Positions 26,241-34,209 of a DNA stretch of 64,000 nt are shown here, one piece after another. Position 1 is the first letter of the stretch, and each line of letters starts with the position of its first letter. Source of the DNA: Candidatus Omnitrophota bacterium (GTDB taxonomy: Bacteria; Omnitrophota; Gorgyraeia; JABMRG01); assembly GCA_030593065.1 (NCBI GenBank), contig JAUVHV010000006.1, positions 1-64,000 of the forward strand. The letters are read 5' to 3'. The notes beneath the pieces are model-generated. The model saw only the letters and a list, made by a program, of their open reading frames with translations. It did no database searches and was not told the origin of the DNA. The translations under genes and the position numbers were made by a program.

Positions 26241-26242
26241 AT

Positions 26243-26920
26243 TCAATTATAGTTTGGTAAAATTGATTGTATCCATTCTTTTAAAGGATCCAATCGCAAA
26301 ATTACTCCATAACGGATAATTTCAGAAATTCTTTCTCTCGTTTTTACTTCTTTTTCCTCGTACTCCTCAAAGCTTGATACGACAACCTCACTTTTTATTG
26401 TTCCGATAGCCATTCCAATAACGGTATCATCTTTATTTGCAAAAAATGCAGGGCCACCACTAGTCCCTTTAGGAATCGGAACCGATAACTCAAGAGCTTT
26501 CGATTCATATTTCCCATCTGAATATGTGAAATCTCTTTGAATAATTCCGCCTATGACTCGACCTGGACTGCCCGATTTATCCCAATCAATATTCATCCCA
26601 AAGCAATGTATTTGGCTACCATATGCAAAATTTTGTTCTGATAGCTTGAACTTTTCAAATATTTCAGGTATTTCTCCCTTGACTTCCAATACTGCGATAT
26701 CAGATTTAGAGTGTTGATATACAGCAATGCATTGAAAATCATGATTATCATCCATACAATTCATTACTTGTATTTGTTCCGGTTTTAATCCATTTACACA
26801 ATGATTTGCTGTTAAAAAATAATTTGATGCCCAAAGACGAAAACATGAGCCTATAATCTCTCTTTTCTTTTTTGAAGAATTATATCCTATAAGTGCTTGT
26901 ACGGCTCTATATGGTTTCAT
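26243..26920 (-). CDS. Trypsin-like serine protease in an integron cassette
   Basis: 225 residues with a chymotrypsin-fold triad: His40 (LTANHCV), Asp74 (HSKSDIAVL) and Ser154 (KGTSGGPAF). There is no signal peptide or PDZ domain, so it is likely a cytoplasmic single-domain protease rather than a periplasmic HtrA. The ATG is 8 nt after the attC d recombination site with no ribosome site, as in many cassettes. The substrate is unknown. Cytoplasmic trypsin-like proteases occur in several defence modules, so a role linked to the next cassette is possible but unproven. Confidence 0.85.
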   Translation of the reverse strand: MKPYRAVQALIGYNSSKKKREIIGSCFRLWASNYFLTANHCVNGLKPEQIQVMNCMDDNHDFQCIAVYQHSKSDIAVLEVKGEIPEIFEKFKLSEQNFAYGSQIHCFGMNIDWDKSGSPGRVIGGIIQRDFTYSDGKYESKALELSVPIPKGTSGGPAFFANKDDTVIGMAIGTIKSEVVVSSFEEYEEKEVKTRERISEIIRYGVILRLDPLKEWIQSILPNYN

Positions 26921-26928
26921 ATTTTTTC

Positions 26929-27008
26929 ATCTAACGCTTGAGCTCACCTGCCGGAAGCCGTGCCCGATAGGGCGCGAGTTTCGGTCAGTGTGAAGCGAAT
27001 TGTTATAC
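26929..27008 (-). other. Integron attC site d, first site of the array
   Basis: Minus strand: GTATAACAATTCGCTTCAC (core 27002-27008) through a CCGGCAGGTGAGCTCAAGC arm to GTTAGAT (core 26929-26935), 80 bp. The central palindrome includes GCCCTATCGGGC. It is the most classical site here. No gene lies between it and fumarase alpha, so it may be the entry point of the array. Confidence 0.94.
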
Positions 27009-27066
27009 GCTATTTATTGTTTGGTTCTTCTTTTCTTTTATTAATTATATTTATCCAAATTGTATT

Positions 27067-27075
27067 ATAATAGCA
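27067..27075 (-). promoter_or_regulatory. Possible extended -10 promoter reading into the cassette array
   Basis: On the minus strand TGC-TATTAT (27067-27075) is an extended -10 box; an overlapping TATAAT is at 27064-27069. No good -35 is seen. The 27009-27151 stretch has no gene, is AT-rich, and the transcript would run directly into attC d and the protease gene. Confidence 0.35.
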
Positions 27076-27151
27076 TAAAATACGAATTGCATATAACATA
27101 GAAATTTTGGCAAAATATGATTGGAATTTATTGAAATTCCTATGCTATAAG

Positions 27152-27991
27152 TTATATTATGCAACCGGCACTGCGGGTAGCGTGACAACTTATCTTTACG
27201 CAGACAGGAAGGCCTGCTATATGCGTGGGAAAGCTTAAAATATTCACGCCAAGACATGTAGTCATTCCGCCTAACCCCCCGGGGCCTATGCCTGTGTTAT
27301 TTAATCTCGTTAATATTAACCTCTCCATGCGCGCGAGATGTCTCTTCGGATTCTCTTTCCCTAAAGGTTTAAGTATAGCCTCCATAGCCAGGAGCGCTGC
27401 CTTATCAAGTGTACCGCCTATACCTATACCTACTACCAATGGCGGGCAAGCATCCGCGCCGGAAAGCTTTATTGCTTCTACTATATAATCTATAATGTCA
27501 TCCTCTGAATCCGTAGGATTTAACATCTTAAGAGTGCTGGCATTTTCACTGCCAAACCCCTTAGGAAGCACTGTCAGTCTTATCTTATCTCCTTTTACAA
27601 TCTCATAATGAATAACACAGGGTGTATTAGTATTTGTATTTTTTCTTAAAATAGGATCTGAAACAACAGACTTTCTCAAAAAACCTTCCGCGTAAGCAAG
27701 CTTTATACCTTCTATTATCGCCTTCTTTATATCACCCCTAACATGTACATCCTGGCCAATAACACAAAAGACCTCCGCCATACCTGTATCCTGACATATT
27801 GCGATTCTTTCTGATCTTGCGATCTTCGCGTTATCAATAAGTATCTTAAGAACTTTTTTTGCGGAAACCTTTTTTTCTAAAGCATACGCCTTCTTTAAGG
27901 CATTAAGTATGTCTTTCCGCAAAGAAAAATTTGCCTTTAACGCCAAACCTTTTACAGCTTTTCTTATTTTTTTAGCTTCTACGTATCTCAT
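27152..27991 (-). CDS. Fumarate hydratase class I alpha subunit
   Basis: 279 residues. Fe-S fumarase features: ICQDTGMAEVF near residue 65 with the cluster Cys, DACPPLVVGIGIGGTLD, NTGIGPGGLGGMTTCLGV and the C-terminal AGLPVCVKISCHATRS. It forms the [4Fe-4S] active site with the beta subunit at 22046-22591, now separated by the island. The frame overlaps queF by 20 nt, so it ends the queuosine operon. The product would hydrate fumarate or dehydrate a related hydroxy acid such as tartrate. Confidence 0.92.
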   Translation of the reverse strand: MRYVEAKKIRKAVKGLALKANFSLRKDILNALKKAYALEKKVSAKKVLKILIDNAKIARSERIAICQDTGMAEVFCVIGQDVHVRGDIKKAIIEGIKLAYAEGFLRKSVVSDPILRKNTNTNTPCVIHYEIVKGDKIRLTVLPKGFGSENASTLKMLNPTDSEDDIIDYIVEAIKLSGADACPPLVVGIGIGGTLDKAALLAMEAILKPLGKENPKRHLARMERLILTRLNNTGIGPGGLGGMTTCLGVNILSFPTHIAGLPVCVKISCHATRSAGCII

Positions 27992-28367
27992 GCTCTCTGC
28001 TCACCGTGGTCTTGATTCCGCCCCTTAAACTGAATTCACCAATAATCTTCGCGTAACGCGGCCTGCATGAACCGATAAAATCATCTAAAATCCTGTTTAT
28101 TACATGCTCATGAAAAATACCGATATTTCTATAAGCTAAGAGATAGAGCTTAAATGATTTAAGTTCAACGCAATACCTATCAGGGATATAGTCTATGTTG
28201 ATAGTAGCATAATCCGGCAAACCTGTCTTCGGACATATACAAGTAAACTCACCAGTCTTGACAGAGACTGTGTAGTCTTTATCAGAATATTTATTTTCCC
28301 ATCTCTTAATCTTTGGTAGATCTAAATCCCGTATGCCATTCTGTAAGTTATCATATGGAGATTTCAT
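27972..28367 (-). CDS. queF: NADPH-dependent 7-cyano-7-deazaguanine reductase (short QueF)
   Basis: 131 residues, the unimodular form. Catalytic Cys45 and Asp52 are in CPKTGLPDYA, and the QueF signature ELKSFKLYLLAYRN and FHEHV follow. It reduces preQ0 to preQ1 for queuosine in tRNA. The start overlaps the queE stop by 4 nt. Confidence 0.96.
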   Translation of the reverse strand: MKSPYDNLQNGIRDLDLPKIKRWENKYSDKDYTVSVKTGEFTCICPKTGLPDYATINIDYIPDRYCVELKSFKLYLLAYRNIGIFHEHVINRILDDFIGSCRPRYAKIIGEFSLRGGIKTTVSREHEIRRS

Positions 28368-29059
28368 CTTAACCTCATCATCTTATGCGCCTGTGGAATT
28401 ACAAGAACATTATTTAGTGACTTAAGAGCCCTCTCCTGCAGGCTTAGGATTTGGACTGCTGATATATTCAATTCAGAGCAGGCCTTCTTGGTCTCGGGCT
28501 GGATAATAAACGGTATATCAAAACTCATCTCCTTGACAAGCTCTATCGCCTTATCAAACTCTGTAATCTCTATACTGCTTGAGGCCACAACCTTCACAAA
28601 AAATTCTTTCGCGAATGCTACCTCTAAAAAACTTTTATGCTCCTGCCAGCATGGCCTATTATTGCTTACGCTTGGCAGTTTTATATCAACAGATATGGTA
28701 TCTAAGTATTCTATAACATCGGAAAGCTTCTCTGTCAGCGTACCGTTAGTCTCTAAGTAGGCCTTAAATCCTCTGTCCTTAATTTTCGGTAGAACTTTCT
28801 TTAAAAATTTACTATGCAAAAGAGGTTCACCGCCTGTTATAGCGACTGAATTATGTATATTTAAAATATTAAGGCTGTCTATTCTCTCCAATACTTCATC
28901 CATATCGTATACATCAGCAGATTTTGATTCATCTGTATCACAGTATGCGCAATTCAAGTTGCATCCTTTGAATCTTACAAAGATCTGCCTTCTGCCTATC
29001 TGCAATCCTTCACCCTGCACAGAAGAAAATATCTCTAAAATATCCGCCTTACTATTCAT
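28364..29059 (-). CDS. queE: 7-carboxy-7-deazaguanine synthase (radical SAM)
   Basis: 231 residues. The radical SAM cluster motif CNLNCAYC is near residue 33 (FKGCNLNCAYCDTD), preceded by the EIFSSVQGEGLQIGRRQIFV start typical of QueE; SAM-binding ITGGEPLLH follows. It converts carboxy-tetrahydropterin to carboxy-deazaguanine. It touches queC by one base (28364-29059 and 29059-29766), a tightly packed que operon. Confidence 0.95.
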   Translation of the reverse strand: MNSKADILEIFSSVQGEGLQIGRRQIFVRFKGCNLNCAYCDTDESKSADVYDMDEVLERIDSLNILNIHNSVAITGGEPLLHSKFLKKVLPKIKDRGFKAYLETNGTLTEKLSDVIEYLDTISVDIKLPSVSNNRPCWQEHKSFLEVAFAKEFFVKVVASSSIEITEFDKAIELVKEMSFDIPFIIQPETKKACSELNISAVQILSLQERALKSLNNVLVIPQAHKMMRLR

Positions 29060-29766
29060 TATCTTTTTAATGGGTCTTTAATGCCGGCGGCGGTAAAACC
29101 TTTTTCCCGAATCAGGCATGAGTCGCATTTTCCGCACAAAAACCTCTCTCCTTTATAACAACTCCATGTATGCTGAAATGGCACCCCCAGTTTAGAACCC
29201 ATATTTATTATATCTTTCTTATTCTTTCTAATCAATGGGGAGAGTATACTTATCTTTTTACCATTAATGCCTCTTTTTGTCCCCTTATTCACTGCTGCCT
29301 CAAAAGCTGATAAAAAAGAACTTCTACAATCAGGATATCCGCTATAATCTATTTGATTAACACCTATGAATACCTTATCAGCGCCTATCACCTCCGCATA
29401 GGAAACAGCATAAGTTAAAAATATTATATTGCGCGAGGGGACATAAGTATTTGGTATATCTTTTTTTCCGGATTGCGGCAGTTTTATTCTTTTATCCAGC
29501 AACGAGCTCCCCTTCCATGGGAACGATATCCTAACCAATTGCCATTTAGAATTGTTTAAACTGGCCAGGTATCTTGCGCAATTAAGCTCCTTCTTATGTC
29601 TCTGGCCATAGTCAAAGCTGAGGCAAAATATATCATAGCCTTTTGATAAAGCATAATAAAAAGTTGTCGCGGAATCGAGCCCTCCGGAAAGAAGCACTAC
29701 AGCTTTTGCTCTGCTAGAGATCTTTTTATGCTTAGGCTTTTTCTTAAAGCTTGTATCAGCATTCAT
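29059..29766 (-). CDS. queC: 7-cyano-7-deazaguanine synthase
   Basis: 235 residues. The PP-loop SGGLDSATT is near residue 27 and FDYGQRHKKE follows; the zinc ligands are in CYKGERFLCGKCDSC near the end. It makes preQ0 from carboxy-deazaguanine with ATP and ammonia. A lysine-rich stretch of about 20 residues precedes the domain. Confidence 0.95.
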   Translation of the reverse strand: MNADTSFKKKPKHKKISSRAKAVVLLSGGLDSATTFYYALSKGYDIFCLSFDYGQRHKKELNCARYLASLNNSKWQLVRISFPWKGSSLLDKRIKLPQSGKKDIPNTYVPSRNIIFLTYAVSYAEVIGADKVFIGVNQIDYSGYPDCRSSFLSAFEAAVNKGTKRGINGKKISILSPLIRKNKKDIINMGSKLGVPFQHTWSCYKGERFLCGKCDSCLIREKGFTAAGIKDPLKR

Positions 29767-29779
29767 AGCAACCGCCTAT

Positions 29780-30163
29780 CTATTTATCATCCAGAGTCTT
29801 ATAATAAACAGCGCAGGAATTCGGCGTCTCCCATACAGATGTACTCTCTAAAACTAAAGGGGATTTTAATTTCCGGCTGCATTTAGTAAATATATACTCC
29901 GCTATTAATTCCGATGTAGGGTTATACTTCTTAAAATAGGCTATCTTATTGAGCTCCTGATGGTCAAGATCATTAAGCACCCCATTAAGCATAGCCTTTA
30001 TTTTTTTAAAATCCAATACCATCCCGGCTTTATCCAGCCTATCTGATATGATAGAGATCTCAACCTTCCAGTTGTGGCCATGCAGATTCTCGCATTTGCC
30101 ATGATACCCTCTTAAACGGTGCGCCGCGCTAAAATAAGACTCAATCTTTACTTTATATCCCAT
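29780..30163 (-). CDS. queD: 6-carboxytetrahydropterin synthase
   Basis: 127 residues of the PTPS family. Zinc-binding His residues are seen in FSAAHRLRG and NLHGHNWKV, and the catalytic Cys in KCENLHGH. It produces carboxytetrahydropterin from dihydroneopterin triphosphate, the first dedicated queuosine step. It overlaps murI by 11 nt. No queG, tgt or queA is in the window. Confidence 0.95.
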   Translation of the reverse strand: MGYKVKIESYFSAAHRLRGYHGKCENLHGHNWKVEISIISDRLDKAGMVLDFKKIKAMLNGVLNDLDHQELNKIAYFKKYNPTSELIAEYIFTKCSRKLKSPLVLESTSVWETPNSCAVYYKTLDDK

Positions 30164-30983
30164 GATCTGTTTTCCTTACATTAATAAGCTCTTTTCCTAA
30201 AAACTTTTCACCTATATTTTTAAAGTGGAGAGGCGCGTCACTTACAAAAAAATCCATGCGTCCTTTTAATCGGTTCTTATTCAACATATTTTCCTTTTTT
30301 AATAATGTTTTAACAGACCTCGCTATGGATATTGCTGAATCTATAAGCATAATATTTTTACCAGTAATTTTCGCTATCGGTTTTTTAAGTAATGGGTAAT
30401 GCGTACAACCCAATATGAGAGTGTCTATACCTTTTGATTTAAGGGGCGCTATATAAGAGCGCGCAATATCACGCGTAATCTTTCCGTCCAGCCAGCCCTC
30501 TTCAGCTAAGGGAACAAAGAGGGGGCAGCTTTGTGAAAACACCTTAAAGCAAGTATCTTTTTTTAAAATCTGTTTTGTATAGGCATTACTTCTTATTGTG
30601 GCGGTAGTGCCTATCACACCTATTCTCTTATTTCTTGTCAAAGACGTTGCTTCTTTTGCGCCGGAGTTAATCACGCCTAAGATAGGAACCTTAAAATTTC
30701 TCCGCAAAGCAGTAAGCGATACACTGGATGAAGTATTACACGCAGCAACTATCAATTTCACATTATGTTTAAGAAGAAAAAGCGCGTTCTCTATAGAAAA
30801 TTTTATTATAGCCTGACGTGACTTTATGCCATAAGGAACACGCGCAGTATCTCCGAAATAGATAATATCCTCTTGGGGGAGTTGTTTTATCAGCTCCTTT
30901 ACAACCGTAAGCCCACCAACACCTGAATCGAATACCCCTATAGGCCTGCTGCCGTTACTTTGTAAAACCCTCTTCTGTCTCAT
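30153..30983 (-). CDS. murI: Glutamate racemase
   Basis: 276 residues. IGVFDSGVGGLTVVKEL near residue 16 and YFGDTARVPYG, AACNTSS with the first catalytic Cys and GCTHYPLL with the second are the family motifs. It supplies D-glutamate for peptidoglycan. It overlaps the amidase gene by 29 nt, so wall synthesis and wall hydrolysis genes are coupled. Confidence 0.95.
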   Translation of the reverse strand: MRQKRVLQSNGSRPIGVFDSGVGGLTVVKELIKQLPQEDIIYFGDTARVPYGIKSRQAIIKFSIENALFLLKHNVKLIVAACNTSSSVSLTALRRNFKVPILGVINSGAKEATSLTRNKRIGVIGTTATIRSNAYTKQILKKDTCFKVFSQSCPLFVPLAEEGWLDGKITRDIARSYIAPLKSKGIDTLILGCTHYPLLKKPIAKITGKNIMLIDSAISIARSVKTLLKKENMLNKNRLKGRMDFFVSDAPLHFKNIGEKFLGKELINVRKTDHGI

Positions 30984-32073
30984 ATTTATTCTTATAATTT
31001 ATAATACCCGAGGCTATCGCCTTTGCCACTTCTTCACGGTAAAAAGAATCTTTAAGCTTTTTGGCTTCCTGCCTGTTTGAAATAAATCCTACTTCTATCA
31101 GGACTGATGGCATCTCCGCGCCTTTTAAAACATAAAAGCGCGCGCCCTTCTCGCCTCTGTCTTTCACCTTTAACTGTCTACAGGCAACGCGGGTTATACA
31201 CTTTGCCAATTCAATAGATTCCCGCCTGTTTTCACTATAGCGTATATCCCACAACGTCGCTTCCAGGCTATTTGACGGCTTTGCGTAACCAAATGAAGAA
31301 TCCTCATACTTCAAAAAAGCGTTCTCTGCCGCGGCAACTGCGCGCGCGTTATCATCGACAGCCTCGGAAAGATAAAATACCTCAAAACCCTTAGCTTGCC
31401 TGGAATGGGCCGCATTTGCGTGAATACTTATAAAAAAATCCGCGTCTCTTTTATTTGCTATATCTGCTCTTCTCCAGAGCGATATAAATCTGTCATCAGA
31501 CCGCGTAAGATAAACATTGATGCCTGAAGCTTCAAGGTAACGTTTGAGCCTCTTTGATATATCAAGCGTAATATCTTTCTCCCTTAAGGCAAACCTGCCG
31601 ATAGCACCCGGATCCTTACCTCCATGCCCCGGATCTATAACAATCTTTCTTATTGCATAAGCGGATTCCGGCTTAATAGGTTCTGCTCTTCTGGGCACAA
31701 TTACGCGCTTTTTTACAAAAACCTTTTTCAGTATCGATTCTGAAAAATCCTTGGGGATCACTATACTGCTTTTATATAACAATAAAGGCCCGCTAAGCTT
31801 CAATGGTATACCATCTACCAGCCCGATATTACTTGTCAGGGCAAGCACAACATGCTTATCTCCTTTATACAAAGTCAGCTTTTTTGATATGGAATCCCAC
31901 TCATACTTTAACCTATATGCATCCACAACAGAGCTTAAGCTAACATAGGATATACCCTTTATATCATAAATAGGAGATTTTATTAAAGTCTTCTCTCTTA
32001 CTGGTGAGGTTGCACAGCCGGCAAGAACAGACATATGTAATAGTATTATTAATATAAATTTACACAGTTTCAT
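30955..32073 (-). CDS. N-acetylmuramoyl-L-alanine amidase lipoprotein (Amidase_3)
   Basis: 372 residues. A lipoprotein signal ends at the lipobox LAGC with Cys20. Residues about 40-125 resemble a copper-amine-oxidase-type N-terminal domain (SLSSVVDAYRLKYEWDSISK). The zinc amidase domain begins at IVIDPGHGGKDPGAIG, with EKDITLDISKRL, FISIHANAAH and the late catalytic SVLIEVGFISN. It would cleave the amide between muramic acid and peptide stems at the cell envelope. It leads the run with murI and the que genes, and is a client for LolCD. Confidence 0.93.
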   Translation of the reverse strand: MKLCKFILIILLHMSVLAGCATSPVREKTLIKSPIYDIKGISYVSLSSVVDAYRLKYEWDSISKKLTLYKGDKHVVLALTSNIGLVDGIPLKLSGPLLLYKSSIVIPKDFSESILKKVFVKKRVIVPRRAEPIKPESAYAIRKIVIDPGHGGKDPGAIGRFALREKDITLDISKRLKRYLEASGINVYLTRSDDRFISLWRRADIANKRDADFFISIHANAAHSRQAKGFEVFYLSEAVDDNARAVAAAENAFLKYEDSSFGYAKPSNSLEATLWDIRYSENRRESIELAKCITRVACRQLKVKDRGEKGARFYVLKGAEMPSVLIEVGFISNRQEAKKLKDSFYREEVAKAIASGIINYKNKYETEEGFTK

Positions 32074-32087
32074 ACAAAGTAATTTTA

Positions 32088-32116
32088 TTTATACCAAAAA
32101 TCGGCCCAAAAAGCAA
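32088..32116 (-). promoter_or_regulatory. Promoter of amidase-murI-que operon
   Basis: Minus strand TTGCTT (32111-32116), 17 nt, TATAAA (32088-32093). The ATG at 32073 is 14 nt after the -10 box, so the leader would be only about 8 nt. Confidence 0.55.
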
Positions 32117-32121
32117 CTGAA

Positions 32122-32766
32122 TTACATCCTTACTTCTTTACCCCTATTTTGATTGCTGCGCCAAACCAGACATGCATCGTTTTCAACAAATCCTTCATAA
32201 GTTAGCCAATTTTGCTTATCTAAAACCTGCCGAAATTGCGCGCTATAATATACTATGCGGATTTTGCGCGGATTAATTGACAAAGAGTTTTTTATATTAC
32301 TAAGAACTTTTTCCAGCGTACTTTGGCCAAAAGGATTAAATAAAAAGAATATAGTAACTTCCACAGGGTCAAAACAAACAGCATCAATATTTAAAAGCTC
32401 TATCTGGGAATTCCTATGCCTAAGATTTCTTAAGTTCTCCTGAGCAACGGTGAAAAGATCTGAGTTTAATTCCACGCCGATAACTTTTTTTATTCTCTGC
32501 TGAGCCATAAAAAATAATACTCTTCCTTTGCCGCAACCTAAATCCACAAATACATCATCTTCGGTTAATTTTAAATAAGCCAGCACTTTCTCCAGCCTAC
32601 CATAAAAAACCGGCTGATAACTAATCATGTCCTTATAAAAGCTGTTATCTTCGGCTGCTTTAGGGGCTTTACGAAATTCTCGACTGGCATCTATGCCTAA
32701 GCGCTTATCATATAAGCAAGATTTTAGAGTGGCAAGCTTATGCCTTAACTTCATATAAAATTTCAT
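32122..32766 (-). CDS. Class I SAM-dependent methyltransferase
   Basis: 214 residues. The SAM-binding motif I is VFVDLGCGKGRVLFFMA near residue 72, with the acidic residue after strand 2 in VIGVELNSDLF and FFLFNPFGQSTL in place of motif IV. The first 40 residues are basic. The substrate is not evident; the NPFG segment hints at a relation to histone-methylase-like DOT1-type or protein methyltransferases but I would not assign one. Confidence 0.8.
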   Translation of the reverse strand: MKFYMKLRHKLATLKSCLYDKRLGIDASREFRKAPKAAEDNSFYKDMISYQPVFYGRLEKVLAYLKLTEDDVFVDLGCGKGRVLFFMAQQRIKKVIGVELNSDLFTVAQENLRNLRHRNSQIELLNIDAVCFDPVEVTIFFLFNPFGQSTLEKVLSNIKNSLSINPRKIRIVYYSAQFRQVLDKQNWLTYEGFVENDACLVWRSNQNRGKEVRM

Positions 32767-32770
32767 ATCT

Positions 32771-32965
32771 TCAAAAATGCCTACTTTTCTGGTAACTTTT
32801 TCCTAATTTCTTGTTCGCTATGTAACAACAAGGGCAAATTTTTTCCACTAATCTGCATATATAATAAAGTGCGTTTCTTCTTTTGCGATTCCGAGTGTAT
32901 CTGCATATCCAGCACTCAGTACAAAACTTAACAGCATTATTAGTTTTGTTTGTATCCGTATCCAT
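32771..32965 (-). CDS. Doubtful small Cys-rich ORF overlying a degenerate secreted-protein start
   Basis: The frame from 32965 encodes 64 residues with CTEC, CxxC and CPCC, no ribosome site, and arginine-rich composition that looks unlike real coding. The neighbouring frame, read from about 32988, gives KKIKWIRIQTKLIMLLSFVL then SAGYADTLGIAKEE, resembling a signal peptide with cleavage after GYA, but it stops after 18 more residues and has no good start codon. I think the region holds the broken start of an exported protein. The stretch 32966-33120 shows no gene, only AT-rich sequence with an ATAACAATTTGTTAT palindrome. Confidence 0.25.
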   Translation of the reverse strand: MDTDTNKTNNAVKFCTECWICRYTRNRKRRNALYYICRLVEKICPCCYIANKKLGKSYQKSRHF

Positions 32966-33120
32966 TTTATTTTTTTATTATATTTTAAACTTTATGTAGG
33001 AGATGCTTTATGTATACTTATTATTTTCAAGGTGTTACAATTAAAATAATCTGATAATATTTTACATATAACAAATTGTTATCAAAAAAGTTATATAACC
33101 GCCTACTAAATACTAAGCTG

Positions 33121-33711
33121 CTAAGTTCTATGCTCCGCTAAACTAATTTCCGAAAGGCTGGCATATGCACTATTCTTAAAGATATATTCAGCAAATTCTT
33201 CTATAGAAACCGTCGAAGTTCTTTTAAGCGTGGTATTATCAAGCCACAAATAATAACCTTGTTCCTTAAAAACACAGATAGCGTGCCCCTTTCGCTCCCC
33301 TTTTCTTAATAGCGCTATTACCTTAGGATCATAACCCAACACACGTAAAAATGTTTTATTAAAAAATGCAATATCTTCACAATCTCCAAACTTTTTAGCA
33401 AGCGTCTCTTCTGGCGAAGACCATACATCAGCATTATCATCTTTTCTGTATTGAACTGTTCTTTGCAGCCACAGCGCATAATCATCAATAGATTTTATAT
33501 TTGCCAGGCATATAATATCTAGAATTCTTAAATCTATTTTGATTGGTTCACAAACAGAAATACCACTTATAACCTTTGTCTGTTGCCTGATAACAATATT
33601 ACCCGCAAAACCTATGCCTGTTTTTCCCATAAACACCGGATCTGCCAGGGTAGAGGCCGAATTAAAAAATAAAACAAAAAATAGGCAGATTAGGATTATT
33701 TTAGCTTTCAC
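33121..33711 (-). CDS. Secreted transglutaminase-like cysteine protease-fold protein
   Basis: 196 residues with a signal peptide (cleavage near ASTLA-DP, residue 24). The triad of the transglutaminase-like fold is seen: Cys in KKFGDCEDIAFFN, His in KGHAICVF and Asp in LWLDNTTL. Such periplasmic proteins act as peptidases or in envelope maturation. The start codon is GTG at 33711 with AAGGAGA 8 nt before. It begins 84 nt after the tmRNA 3' end. Confidence 0.8.
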   Translation of the reverse strand: MKAKIILICLFFVLFFNSASTLADPVFMGKTGIGFAGNIVIRQQTKVISGISVCEPIKIDLRILDIICLANIKSIDDYALWLQRTVQYRKDDNADVWSSPEETLAKKFGDCEDIAFFNKTFLRVLGYDPKVIALLRKGERKGHAICVFKEQGYYLWLDNTTLKRTSTVSIEEFAEYIFKNSAYASLSEISLAEHRT

Positions 33712-33794
33712 TTTTGTTTCTCCTTAAAATAGAACGATTCTTTTTTTCTTATTTATCATACTTGATAACAGGAAAAAGTTCAGGTTAATCGCAT

Positions 33795-34200
33795 TGGTGG
33801 AGGCGGAGGGAATCGAACCCTCGTCCTTAAGCCTGCCATAAGAGGCAACTACATGCTTATCCTGTATTTTAATCTTAGCTTTCCAGGCTCCTGACAGGAA
33901 GGATATTGGAAAGCGCAGCTTTTAAACGATCTCACCCTGTGTCCTAAAAGCTAAAAACACAGAACCAGCCTGCTAATGACGTCAGGCCCTATCCCACAGG
34001 CAGGAAAGGCTGACGGTAGCTGCAATTAAGCAGCTAGCGGAAGCACAGAAGTAAATCCTACATTCATAGGAATCACTTCTGTGACTCTTGTGCGTATGTT
34101 CTTTGCACTTATATTTGGGTCGGCTTTTAACGAGGCCAGCTGACCAACCTCGGCATGCTCCTTCTTACGTCATACATTAAGTCGAATCCAGATCGCCCCC
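33795..34200 (-). ncRNA. ssrA: Transfer-messenger RNA (tmRNA)
   Basis: A 406-nt RNA. The 5' end GGGGGCGATCTGGATTCGAC (34200 downward) pairs with the 3' end, which carries GGTTCGATTCCCTCCGCCTC followed by CACCA; the 7-bp acceptor has one G-U pair and CCA is encoded. The tag frame begins at GCA (34104-34106) and ends at TAA (34026-34028): AKNIRTRVTEVI, then PMNVGFTSVLPLAA, 26 residues ending in LAA. A CACAGAAGT/ACTTCTGTG hairpin (34044-34083) lies in the tag frame. It is the partner of SmpB, encoded 9 nt upstream, and rescues stalled ribosomes. Confidence 0.93.
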
Positions 34201-34209
34201 AAATACCAA

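Noticed and set aside
27091-27157. ATATAAC ... GTTATAT pair around the fumarase alpha stop, resembling a sixth attC
   Set aside because: Core ends are symmetric, but the arms are AT-rich and lack the usual inner boxes; it could be a simple hairpin after the gene.
28767-30163. preQ1 riboswitch in the que genes
   Set aside because: The genes overlap or nearly touch, leaving no room for an aptamer, and the operon promoter leader is only a few nt.
32966-33120. Possible small gene or RNA in the gap before the transglutaminase-like gene
   Set aside because: No frame with start and ribosome site and no known RNA motif.
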